A program made the translations under genes and the position numbers. The notes under the pieces are model-generated. The model ran no database searches, had not been told where the DNA came from, and saw nothing but the letters and a program-made list of their open reading frames with translations. A stretch of 64,000 nt of DNA from Nocardia cyriacigeorgica (lineage in GTDB: Bacteria > Actinomycetota > Actinomycetes > Mycobacteriales > Mycobacteriaceae), in contig NZ_JARWNX010000052.1 of assembly GCF_029868385.1 (NCBI RefSeq), forward strand, positions 20,491 to 84,490. The letters run 5' to 3'. The first letter of the stretch is position 1; every line of letters begins with the position of its first letter. This document shows positions 7,869-15,793 of this stretch, piece after piece.

Positions 7869-9029
7869 ATGACCGATTTCCTTTCCACCGGAACACTTCC
7901 CGACGAGTACCGCGATCTGGCGCTCACCGTCCGCGATTTCGCCAACCAGGTGGTCGCGCCGGTCGCCGCCGAACACGATGCCAACCACACCTTCCCGTAC
8001 AAGGTCGTCGAGGGCATGGCCGAGATGGGTCTGTTCGGCCTGCCGTTCCCGGAGGAGTTCGGTGGTATGGGCGGCGACTATTTCGCGCTGTGCCTCGCGC
8101 TCGAGGAACTGGGCAAGATCGACCAGAGTGTGGCGATCACCCTGGAAGCGGGCGTCTCGCTCGGCGCCATGCCGATCTACCGGTTCGGCAACGACAAACA
8201 GAAACAGGAATGGCTGCCGCAACTCACCAGCGGCCGCAATCTGGCCGCCTTCGGCCTCACCGAACCCGGTGCGGGCAGCGATGCGGGCGGCACCCGCACC
8301 ACCGCGGTCGCCGACAGTGGTGATTGGGTCATCAACGGCAGCAAACAGTTCATCACCAATTCCGGTACCGACATCACCAAACTGGTGACGGTGACCGCGG
8401 TGACCGGCGAAACGGGCGGCAAGAAGGAGATCTCCACCATCCTTGTGCCCACCGACACCCCCGGTTTCGTGGCCGAACCCGCCTACAACAAGGTCGGCTG
8501 GAATGCCTCCGACACCCACCCGCTCTCGTTCACCGATGTGCGGGTGCCGGAGGAGAACCTGCTCGGTGAACGCGGGCGCGGCTACGCCAACTTCCTGCGC
8601 ATCCTCGACGAGGGCCGCATCGCCATCGCCGCGCTGTCCACCGGCGCCGCGCAGGGCTGCGTCGATGAGAGCGTGCGCTATGCCAAGGAGCGCGAGGCCT
8701 TCGGCCGGGCGATCGGCACCAATCAGGCCATCGCGTTCAAGATCGCTCGCATGGAGGCCCGCGCGCACACCGCCCGCGCCGCCTACTACGACGCGGCCGC
8801 GCTGATGCTCGCGGGCAAACCGTTCAAGAAGCAGGCCTCGATCGCCAAACTGATCGCGGGTGAAGCGGCGATGGACAATGCCCGCGACGCCACTCAGATC
8901 TTCGGCGGCTACGGCTTCATGAACGAATACCCTGTGGCCAGGCACTACCGCGACAGCAAGATCCTGGAGATCGGTGAGGGCACGACGGAGGTGCAGTTGA
9001 TGTTGATCGCGCGGGAGCTTGGACTGTGA
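7869..9029 (+). CDS. fadE19: Acyl-CoA dehydrogenase (FadE19-like)
   Basis: A 386-aa FAD-dependent acyl-CoA dehydrogenase. Family motifs include FGLTEPGAGSDAGG and the C-terminal ATQIFGGYGF with EIGEGTTEVQ. In this position it should oxidise a branched short-chain acyl-CoA such as isovaleryl-CoA to the methylcrotonyl-CoA used by the carboxylase. The glutamate in the EGT segment is the catalytic-base position of most family members. Classical eukaryotic isovaleryl-CoA dehydrogenase lacks that Glu and uses another, so substrate assignment rests on gene order, not on an isovaleryl-specific residue. It starts 8 bp after accA1 and overlaps the next gene by GTGA. Confidence 0.88.
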   Translation: MTDFLSTGTLPDEYRDLALTVRDFANQVVAPVAAEHDANHTFPYKVVEGMAEMGLFGLPFPEEFGGMGGDYFALCLALEELGKIDQSVAITLEAGVSLGAMPIYRFGNDKQKQEWLPQLTSGRNLAAFGLTEPGAGSDAGGTRTTAVADSGDWVINGSKQFITNSGTDITKLVTVTAVTGETGGKKEISTILVPTDTPGFVAEPAYNKVGWNASDTHPLSFTDVRVPEENLLGERGRGYANFLRILDEGRIAIAALSTGAAQGCVDESVRYAKEREAFGRAIGTNQAIAFKIARMEARAHTARAAYYDAAALMLAGKPFKKQASIAKLIAGEAAMDNARDATQIFGGYGFMNEYPVARHYRDSKILEIGEGTTEVQLMLIARELGL

Positions 9030-9559
9030 GCGCCGAGCACGACGCCGGGTCCACCGAGCCGGGCGCCGAGATACGCCGAGTGGTCCAGACGGGGCTGTGG
9101 TTCGAGGAGCTGGAGACCGGGGTGATCTATGAGCACCGGCCCGGCCGCACCATGACCGAAACCGACAATGTGCTGTTCAGCACGCTCACGATGAATCCGC
9201 AGGGCCTGCACATCGACGCCGCCTACAGCGAGGCGCAGGAGCCGTTCCATCAGCGGCTGGTGAATTCGCTGTTCACCCTCGGCACCATGGTCGGCCTCGC
9301 GGTCGCACATCTGACCCAGGGCACCACAGTCGCCAACCTGGGCTTCAGCGAAGTGAAGTTCCCGGCGCCGCTGTTCCATGGCGACACCATCTACGCCGAA
9401 ACGGTTGTACTGGACAAACGCCTGTCCAAGAGCAGGCCGGGTGAAGGCATCGTCACCTTCCGGCACACCGCGCGCAACCAGCACGGCACGGTGGTCGCGG
9501 TGGCGGTACGCAACGCGATGATCCGGGTGCGCCCACAGCCAGGCGATGGTGTGGCGTGA
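9026..9559 (+). CDS. MaoC-like (R)-specific enoyl-CoA hydratase
   Basis: A 177-aa hot-dog-fold protein of the MaoC family. The hydratase-type segment TLTMNPQGLHIDAAYS holds the Asp/His region used to hydrate a CoA-bound double bond, and the fold continues through GTTVANLGFSEVKFPAPL. It begins with GTG overlapping the fadE stop and ends overlapping citE (GTGA at both junctions), so the three are almost certainly co-translated. The equivalent M. tuberculosis gene, Rv2499c, lies between fadE19 and citE and is assigned to hydration of methylglutaconyl-type substrates in leucine and itaconate breakdown. The same role is inferred here. Confidence 0.85.
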   Translation: MSAEHDAGSTEPGAEIRRVVQTGLWFEELETGVIYEHRPGRTMTETDNVLFSTLTMNPQGLHIDAAYSEAQEPFHQRLVNSLFTLGTMVGLAVAHLTQGTTVANLGFSEVKFPAPLFHGDTIYAETVVLDKRLSKSRPGEGIVTFRHTARNQHGTVVAVAVRNAMIRVRPQPGDGVA

Positions 9560-10371
9560 CCGGGGCCTGGATTCCCGCTGGACCCGCCTGGCTGTTCTGC
9601 CCGGCGGACCGGCCCGAGCGTTTCGCGAAGGCGGCCGCCGCGGCGGATGTGGTGATCCTCGATCTGGAGGACGGCGTCGCCGCGAGCGATAAGGCAGCCG
9701 CCCGGACCGCGCTGGTGGAGACGCCGCTCGACCCGGAGACCACGATCGTGCGGGTCAATGCCGCCGGGACCGACGACCATCGCTACGACCTGGCCGCGCT
9801 GATCGATACCGGGTACCGGCGGATCATGCTGCCGAAATGCGAGTCGACGGCCCAGCTGGCCGCATTGTCGCCGTACGAGGTCATCGTGCTCGTGGAATCG
9901 CCGCTGGGCGCGCTCGAGGTGGAGCGCACCGCGGCGGCCGAGAACACCATCGGCGTCATGTGGGGTGCGGAGGATCTGGTCGCCGGGCTCGGCGGCACAT
10001 CGAGCAGGCACTCCGACGGCGGCTACCGCGACGTCGCCAGACATGTCCGGTCGAAGGCGTTGCTGGCCGCCAAGGCACACAACCGGTTCGCCCTGGATTC
10101 GGTGTACCTCGATATCGCCGATCTGGGCGGGCTGCGCACCGAGGCCGAGGACGCGGTCGCCGTCGGATTCGATGTCAAGGTGGCCATCCATCCGAGCCAA
10201 GTGGCCGTCATCCGGGATGCCTACACCCCCTCCGATGATGAAATCGACTGGGCGCGTGGGGTTCTCGAACAGGCGCCGCAGCATCGCGGCGTATTCGCCT
10301 ATCGAGGCCGCATGGTCGACGCCCCCGTGCTGCGCCACGCCGAACAGCTCGTCCGACGCGCCCGCAGCTGA
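9556..10371 (+). CDS. citE: CitE-like beta-hydroxyacyl-CoA lyase (HpcH/HpaI aldolase family)
   Basis: A 271-aa TIM-barrel lyase of the CitE type, normal in length. Motifs are LFCPADRPERF at the N-terminus, ILDLEDGVA with the metal-binding acidic residues, and MWGAEDL for the second metal ligand. No citrate lyase alpha or gamma subunit is nearby, so this is a stand-alone lyase. The matching M. tuberculosis protein, Rv2498c, cleaves 3-hydroxy-3-methylglutaryl-CoA type substrates to acetyl-CoA and acetoacetate, closing the leucine route. Its GTG start overlaps the maoC stop. The acetoacetate it would release is the substrate of the synthetase encoded 27 bp downstream. Confidence 0.87.
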   Translation: MTGAWIPAGPAWLFCPADRPERFAKAAAAADVVILDLEDGVAASDKAAARTALVETPLDPETTIVRVNAAGTDDHRYDLAALIDTGYRRIMLPKCESTAQLAALSPYEVIVLVESPLGALEVERTAAAENTIGVMWGAEDLVAGLGGTSSRHSDGGYRDVARHVRSKALLAAKAHNRFALDSVYLDIADLGGLRTEAEDAVAVGFDVKVAIHPSQVAVIRDAYTPSDDEIDWARGVLEQAPQHRGVFAYRGRMVDAPVLRHAEQLVRRARS

Positions 10372-10398
10372 TCCACACACCGAACCAGGAGAACCACG

Positions 10399-12348
10399 AT
10401 GCAGCCACAGTGGGTGCCCACCGACCGGGATATCGCCGAGGCGAGGGTCACCGATTTCGCCCGCTTCGTCACCGCACGCACCGGCGTCCCCACGCCCGAC
10501 TACGCGGCGCTGTGGCAGTGGTCGGTGGATGATCTGCCCGGTTTCTGGCGCGCGCTGTGGGATTACTTCGACCTCGGTGAGGTCGCGGGCGAGGTCCTGG
10601 CCGAGGAGACCATGCCCGGCGCGCGCTGGTTTCCCGGCACCCGGCTGAACTATGTGGATCAGGTGGTGCGCCGGGCGCGCGCCGACCGGCCCGCGATCGT
10701 GCAGCTCTCGGATGGCGGCGAGGAGGTCACCGAGGTCTCCTGGACCGAATTGATCGACCGCACCGCCGCATTCGCACGGACCCTGCGAGCCCTCGGGGTG
10801 CGGCCAGGCGACCGGGTGGCCGGGTACCTGCCCAATGTCGCCGAAGCCGTGATCGCATTCCTGGGCACAGCGGCGATCGGCGCGGTGTGGAGCGCATGCG
10901 GGCAGGACTACACCGCCAAGGCCGCCCTCGACCGGCTCGGCCAGCTGGAACCGACCGTGCTGGTCACCGCCGACGGCTACCGTTTCGGCGGTAAGGCGCA
11001 CGATAAACGCGCGGACATCGCGCAGTTGCGGGCCGGGCTGCCCACCGTGCGCGAAACCGTCGTGGTGTCGCGGCTCGGCCTGGAGGTTCCCGATGCGATG
11101 GCGTGGGCCGATGCCGTCACGACCACCGAGGCCGATGCCGTGATCGACACCGAGGCCGTCGATTTCGATCATCCGCTGTGGATCGTGTTCTCCTCCGGCA
11201 CCACCGGACTGCCCAAGGGCATCGTGCACGGCCACGGCGGTGTGCTGCTCGAACATCTGAAAGCCGTGGCGCTGCAATCCGATATCGGGCCGCAGGACAC
11301 CTTCTTCTGGTACACCAGCCCCAGTTGGATGATGTGGAACTTCCAGGTCGCCGGACTGCTGGCGGGTGCGACCATCGTCTGCTTCGACGGCAGCCCGACC
11401 CATCCCGAGCCGGACGCGCTGTGGCGGATCGCGGCGAAGGTGCGCGCGACGGTGCTCGGCACCAGCCCCGGCTATGTACTGGCCTGCATCAAGGCGGGCG
11501 CGGTGCCGCAGCACGAGCACGACCTGTCGGCCCTGCGGCTGATCGGCATCACCGGGTCCGCGCTGCCGCCCTCGTCGGCGCTGTGGTTGCGCGACAATGT
11601 CGGCGCGCATATTCCGGTCTCCTCGATCAGTGGCGGCACCGATGTGGTGTCGGCGTTCGTCGGCGGTGTGCGCACGGTGCCGGTGTGGCCGGGTGAACTG
11701 TCGGCGCCCTATCTCGGTGTGGCACTGGATGCTTATGACGAATCCGGTCGACCGGTGCGCGGCGAGGTGGGTGAGCTGGTGATCACCCGGCCCATGCCGT
11801 CCATGCCGGTGAGTTTCTGGCGCGATCCGGACGGAAAGCGTTATCACGACGCCTATTTCGACACCTATCCCGGTGTGTGGCGGCACGGTGACTGGATCAC
11901 CCTGACCGAGCACGGCTCGATCGTGGTGCACGGACGCTCCGATTCCACCCTCAACCGGCACGGCATCCGAATGGGCAGCGCCGATATCTATCAGGCCGTG
12001 GAACGGCTGCCCGAGATCGCCGAAGCCCTGGTGATCGGCGCCGAGCAGCCCGACGGCGGCTACTGGATGCCGCTGTTCGTGGTGCTCGCGCCCGGCGCCG
12101 AACTGACCGATGAACTCACCGAGCGGATCAAGACGGTGATCCGCACCGAGGTGTCACCGCGGCATGTGCCCGACGAGATCCGGTCCGCGCCCGCCGTCCC
12201 ACACACCCGCACCGGCAAGAAGCTCGAGGTACCCATCAAGAAGCTGTTCCAGGGCGCGGACCCGGCTCGGGTGGTCGAGCGCAGCGCCGTCGACGATCCC
12301 GATCTGCTCGACTGGTATTCGCGGATCCGTCCGCCCGGCCGCCGGTGA
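10399..12348 (+). CDS. aacS: Acetoacetyl-CoA synthetase
   Basis: A 649-aa acyl-adenylate-forming enzyme with the length and layout of acetoacetate-CoA ligases. The ATP-binding motif FSSGTTGLPKGIVHGHGG lies near residue 265, followed by the acetoacetyl-CoA-synthetase pattern YTSPSWMMWNFQVAGLL, the motif RSDSTLNRHGIRMGSADIY and the C-terminal GKKLEVPIKKL with the catalytic Lys. It activates acetoacetate to acetoacetyl-CoA with ATP. An AGGAGAA element sits 6 bp before the ATG. It is the sixth gene of the run from accD1 and completes the route from leucine to acetyl-CoA. The compared M. tuberculosis locus has CoA-transferase genes nearby (scoA/scoB) instead, so this looks like an alternative solution to the same step. 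Confidence 0.9.
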   Translation: MQPQWVPTDRDIAEARVTDFARFVTARTGVPTPDYAALWQWSVDDLPGFWRALWDYFDLGEVAGEVLAEETMPGARWFPGTRLNYVDQVVRRARADRPAIVQLSDGGEEVTEVSWTELIDRTAAFARTLRALGVRPGDRVAGYLPNVAEAVIAFLGTAAIGAVWSACGQDYTAKAALDRLGQLEPTVLVTADGYRFGGKAHDKRADIAQLRAGLPTVRETVVVSRLGLEVPDAMAWADAVTTTEADAVIDTEAVDFDHPLWIVFSSGTTGLPKGIVHGHGGVLLEHLKAVALQSDIGPQDTFFWYTSPSWMMWNFQVAGLLAGATIVCFDGSPTHPEPDALWRIAAKVRATVLGTSPGYVLACIKAGAVPQHEHDLSALRLIGITGSALPPSSALWLRDNVGAHIPVSSISGGTDVVSAFVGGVRTVPVWPGELSAPYLGVALDAYDESGRPVRGEVGELVITRPMPSMPVSFWRDPDGKRYHDAYFDTYPGVWRHGDWITLTEHGSIVVHGRSDSTLNRHGIRMGSADIYQAVERLPEIAEALVIGAEQPDGGYWMPLFVVLAPGAELTDELTERIKTVIRTEVSPRHVPDEIRSAPAVPHTRTGKKLEVPIKKLFQGADPARVVERSAVDDPDLLDWYSRIRPPGRR

Positions 12349-12409
12349 TCCACGACGCACGGCGGGGAGCGCCACATTGTCGCTGGTTACCGGGCGATAC
12401 CATGTCGGA

Positions 12410-13657
12410 ATGAGTGTCGACAATCGCCGTACGGTGCGCGCGACGAGCAACGGCGACTCGGCGCCACGGGAGATCCGGCGCAGGCCGAAGAACCGGCGAG
12501 CCCAGATCGCGGCGGCCGCGGCGTCGGCTTTCGGCTCCCTCGGCTATCACGGTGTCAGCATGGAGGACATCGCCTCGGGTCTCGGTATCAGCTCGGCCGC
12601 GCTGTATCGGCATTACCCCAGCAAGTACGCCCTGTTCCGGGAGGAACTGCTGCGGGTGGGCCGGGCCATGACGGAGTCGGTGCGGCTACCGGACGACGTC
12701 GCCGACCACTCCCCCGAACAGCGGCTGCGCCGCGTGCTCGACGCGCTGATCACCGCGACCATCGACAACCGGGCCAGCGTCACCCTGGTGCGCTGGGAGG
12801 GTCGCTACCTCACACCGGAGGATCTGGATCTGCTCAACGAGCAGCAGACCACCGTCCTCGATGCACTCGGCGCCGAACTCATCGCACTGCGGCCCGCGCT
12901 CACCGAGGACGATCTGCGGGTGCTGCGCGCCGCCATGCTGTCCACCATCACCAGCATCGCCGATCATCACGCCGCACTGCCCGCGAAATCGCTTGCCCGC
13001 CTGCTGTCCTCGGCCTGCTGGGATATCGCACAGGCGGAGCTGCCCGCCGTCGGCGACGCGGTGGAACCCGCCGCGGCGGCGGAGATCCCGGATTCGTTCA
13101 AACACGAACTGCTGCTGCGCAAGGCCGTCGAACTGTTCCATGATCGCGGCTATCCGAACGTCAGCGTGGAGGATATCGCCACCGCCGCCGGACTGTCGGC
13201 GGCGTCGGCGGTGTACCGGTTCTATCGCGGTAAGAGCGATCTGCTCGCCGCGGCGTTCCGCCGTGCGGCCGAACGGGTTTCGAGCGCCATCGGTCCCGCC
13301 GTCGCCACAGCCGACAGTGCGGAGGCGGCGCTGGTATCACTGATCGACCAGTACGTGGAGGGCTCGTTCACCGAGCGCGCGCTGACCTTCGTCTATTACA
13401 CCGAGTTCCAGCATGTGCCCGCCGAGGAACGTACGGTGTTGCGCAATATCCAGCGACTCAGCGTCGAGGAGTGGGCGCGGCTGGTGCGTGAGGTTCGACC
13501 GGAACTCGCGCCCGCGGAATCGCGGTTCCTCGTCCATGCCGCATTCGCCCTGGTGGTGGATCTCGGGCGGTCGTTCGGCACCGCGCCGATCGCCTCGCAG
13601 GCCCGCGTCGCGGCACTGATGCAGATCGTGCTGTTCGGGCGGCCCGCCCAGCTCTGA
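12410..13657 (+). CDS. Double-TetR transcriptional regulator 1 (Mce3R-like)
   Basis: A 415-aa protein built from two TetR units in tandem. The first HTH is at about residues 30-70 (MEDIASGLGISSAALYRHY), the second at about 240-285 (VEDIATAAGLSAASAVYRFY), each followed by a helical ligand domain. Tandem TetR architecture of this size is that of M. tuberculosis Mce3R, a regulator of an mce operon. The ATG at 12410 puts a basic arm (REIRRRPKNRRAQ) ahead of the first HTH; the frame is open further upstream inside aacS but that part is not TetR-like. A close paralogue follows, and the mce operon converges on the pair. Ligand and targets are not shown by sequence. Confidence 0.85.
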   Translation: MSVDNRRTVRATSNGDSAPREIRRRPKNRRAQIAAAAASAFGSLGYHGVSMEDIASGLGISSAALYRHYPSKYALFREELLRVGRAMTESVRLPDDVADHSPEQRLRRVLDALITATIDNRASVTLVRWEGRYLTPEDLDLLNEQQTTVLDALGAELIALRPALTEDDLRVLRAAMLSTITSIADHHAALPAKSLARLLSSACWDIAQAELPAVGDAVEPAAAAEIPDSFKHELLLRKAVELFHDRGYPNVSVEDIATAAGLSAASAVYRFYRGKSDLLAAAFRRAAERVSSAIGPAVATADSAEAALVSLIDQYVEGSFTERALTFVYYTEFQHVPAEERTVLRNIQRLSVEEWARLVREVRPELAPAESRFLVHAAFALVVDLGRSFGTAPIASQARVAALMQIVLFGRPAQL

Positions 13658-13711
13658 CCGCGCACCATCCGGTGGTCGATCACGGCTGAAACCTGCCGAC
13701 CCCGCGTCTCG

Positions 13712-13728
13712 TATGTTATGGCTCATTC
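13712..13728 (+). promoter_or_regulatory. 17-bp shared motif, copy 1
   Basis: TATGTTATGGCTCATTC fits TATGTTA(C/T)-N5-ATTC, which recurs twice in the mce/DUF2236 divergent promoter. It lies 118 bp before the second double-TetR gene. A regulator binding site is inferred. Confidence 0.45.
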
Positions 13729-13769
13729 TTTCTATACACATGGTAATAGTACTCGTTACCGGCATATTT

Positions 13770-13785
13770 GTGATTTGCAATTCAC
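13770..13785. promoter_or_regulatory. Near-perfect 16-bp palindrome before regulator 2
   Basis: GTGATTTGCAATTCAC is symmetric at 14 of 16 positions and ends 60 bp before the start of the second double-TetR gene. Its form suits a dimeric regulator. I did not see the same palindrome before regulator 1 or the mce operon. Confidence 0.45.
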
Positions 13786-13845
13786 TTCTCCCACACGGCG
13801 GTGAAGTCGCCGTGAACCGGGGCGCGACAGGGCTATCATCGCCGC

Positions 13846-15087
13846 ATGGGAGCCCGGAATCGCCGTTCGACGCGGGAGACGACCGCGGGCGAGACCACCG
13901 GATCACGGACGCCTCGCCGCAGACCGCGCGACCGCCGGGCACAGATCGCCGCGGCCTCGGCCGAAGCCTTCGGATCACTCGGCTATCACGGGGTGAGCAT
14001 GGAGGACATCGCGTCTCGCCTCGATATCAGCTCGACCGCGCTGTACCGCCACTATCCGAGCAAATACGCGCTGTTCCGGGCGGAAACGCTGCGTCTCGGC
14101 ACGCTCAGTGTCGAGGCGGTGCGCCTACCCGAGGACGCGGATCAGTGGACCGCGCGCAACCGACTCGACCATGAACTCGACGCCCTGATCAGCGCGTCCA
14201 TCACCAACCGACGCAGCGCCGCGCTACTGCGTTGGCAGCGTCGCTACCTCGAACCGGATGACGCCGCGATGCTGGCGACCCAGCTGGCCCTCGTCGACAG
14301 CGCCTTGCGGACCGGCCTCGGTGAATACCGGCCCGCCCTGCCCGCGCGCGACCGGGCGGTGCTGTCGGCGGCGCTGTTGAGCGTGCTGAGCAGCATCGGC
14401 GATCATCACGTCGCCCTACCGGTGCGGGCGCTGACCGAACTGCTCGGCGCCGCCTGCCGCGCGCTCACCGACACCCGGCTGCCCACACCGGCCGACGACA
14501 CCGAGACCACCACCGCGCGGGAGATCCCGCTGACCTTCAAACACGAACTGCTGCTGGTGCGCGCGGTCGAGCTGTTCCACGAGCGCGGATACCCGAATGT
14601 GAGCGTCGAAGACATCGCCGTCGCCGCCGGGCTGCCCGCCTCGTCTGCGGTGTACCGGTTCTACCGCGGTAAAGGCGATATCCTCGCCGCCGCGTTTCGC
14701 CGTGCGGCCGAACGGGTTTCGGCCGCCATCGGCCCCGCCGTCAGCGGTTCCGACGGACCGGAACAGGCGCTGTGCACGCTCATCGACCAGTTCGTCGAGG
14801 GTTCCTTCGCCGAACGCGAGCTGACCTTCGTCTACTACGCAGAGATGAGCAATGTGCCCGCCGAACAGCGCTCGGTGCTGCGAAACATCCAGCGGCTCAA
14901 TGTCGACGAGTGGGCCAAGCTGTTGGTGGCCGCGCGCCCGGAACTCGCCGCACCCGCCGCGCGAGTGCTCGTGCACGCCGCGCTGGCGATGGTGGTCGAT
15001 CTCGGGCAGCGGTTCGGCTCGGTCGACCCGAACTGTTCCCGCACGCGGGTGACGACACTGATGCGGCAGGTGTTGTTCGGCCGGTGA
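13846..15087 (+). CDS. Double-TetR transcriptional regulator 2 (Mce3R-like)
   Basis: A 413-aa paralogue of the preceding gene with the same two TetR units: first HTH MEDIASRLDISSTALYRHY, second VEDIAVAAGLPASSAVYRFY. Long stretches are shared between the two proteins (for example FGSLGYHGVSMEDIAS and RHYPSKYALFR), so they arose by tandem duplication. The ATG at 13846 is preceded by an AT-rich leader and starts a basic arm. The gene converges on the end of the mce operon with only 31 bp between stops. A role in lipid or steroid uptake control is inferred from the Mce3R-like architecture and the location. Confidence 0.85.
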   Translation: MGARNRRSTRETTAGETTGSRTPRRRPRDRRAQIAAASAEAFGSLGYHGVSMEDIASRLDISSTALYRHYPSKYALFRAETLRLGTLSVEAVRLPEDADQWTARNRLDHELDALISASITNRRSAALLRWQRRYLEPDDAAMLATQLALVDSALRTGLGEYRPALPARDRAVLSAALLSVLSSIGDHHVALPVRALTELLGAACRALTDTRLPTPADDTETTTAREIPLTFKHELLLVRAVELFHERGYPNVSVEDIAVAAGLPASSAVYRFYRGKGDILAAAFRRAAERVSAAIGPAVSGSDGPEQALCTLIDQFVEGSFAERELTFVYYAEMSNVPAEQRSVLRNIQRLNVDEWAKLLVAARPELAAPAARVLVHAALAMVVDLGQRFGSVDPNCSRTRVTTLMRQVLFGR

Positions 15088-15118
15088 GGGATTCGCGCCG
15101 CCGCGCCGAGGCGGTGGG

Positions 15119-15781
15119 TCAGGGCCGCGGTGCGGGAGCCAGCGGTGCGTTCATCTCGTTGACCAACCAGCGATCACCCGATTTCTCCATCCGCATGACC
15201 ATCGACAGCTGGCCGGGTGCGGGCTGGCCCTGGGTGCCGAGGCTGGTGATGGTCTGCCCGATCACCACGATGGCCTCGGCGGAGGTCTCGTCACCGGATG
15301 TGATCGCGCACTGCACATCACTCACGGCCGAGACCACCTGACCTTCGGCCAGCACCTCCCGCAATTCCTGACTGGTGGATTCGAACTGTTGATGCCAGTC
15401 GCCCGTCGCGCCGTCGAGCACGGCCGCGAAATACGGGTCGAGATTCTTCGCGTCGTAGTTGGCCAGTACCGGCGCGTACTCGCAGGCCGCCTGCCGCGCC
15501 TTCTCCTGCGCCGCGAGTACGGCGTCCTTATCGCGGTCCTGGAGGTAGAAGTACAGCGATGACGCGGCGGCCGCGACGAGCAGCAGCGCGACGGCGCACC
15601 GCGCGGCGAGCACACGCGGTGCGGGGAGCTTGCCGCGTGGTCGCTCGGTACCCGGCACCGCGGCCACCGGCTCGTCCTCGGTTCGGTGTGCGGATCGGTT
15701 CCGTTCGACGGCGACCGACAGCTCGTTCAGCGACGGCTTCCCGCTGGCCGCGGCGGCGGAGTCGATGTCTTTGGTACTCAT
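15119..15781 (-). CDS. Mce-associated membrane protein
   Basis: A 220-aa protein with a charged cytoplasmic N-terminus, one membrane segment at about residues 57-78 (CAVALLLVAAAASSLYFYL) and an extracytoplasmic domain, the layout of Mas proteins encoded at the ends of mce operons. Such proteins stabilise or accompany the Mce import complex. It is the last gene of the minus-strand operon, 12 bp after mceF, and only one such gene is present. It converges with the second double-TetR gene. Confidence 0.8.
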   Translation of the reverse strand: MSTKDIDSAAAASGKPSLNELSVAVERNRSAHRTEDEPVAAVPGTERPRGKLPAPRVLAARCAVALLLVAAAASSLYFYLQDRDKDAVLAAQEKARQAACEYAPVLANYDAKNLDPYFAAVLDGATGDWHQQFESTSQELREVLAEGQVVSAVSDVQCAITSGDETSAEAIVVIGQTITSLGTQGQPAPGQLSMVMRMEKSGDRWLVNEMNAPLAPAPRP

Positions 15782-15793
15782 ACTGTTTCGGTC

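Larger units (their letters stand above)
13658..13845. promoter_or_regulatory. AT-rich control region of regulator 2
   Basis: This 188-bp gap between the two double-TetR genes is strikingly AT-rich (about 13711-13790) within GC-rich DNA. It holds the TATGTTA-type 17-mer at 13712-13728, a GGTAA-N9-TTACC repeat at 13742-13760 and a near-palindrome at 13770-13785. The octamer GTTACCGG occurs both here (13755-13762) and before regulator 1 (12386-12393). I see no RNA gene or coding frame worth calling. Confidence 0.5.

Noticed and set aside
9391..11961. Long open frame on the minus strand opposite maoC, citE and aacS
   Set aside because: Shadow frame of high-GC codon use; the translation is His/Arg/Gly/Gln-rich without domains, while the plus strand carries well-known enzymes.
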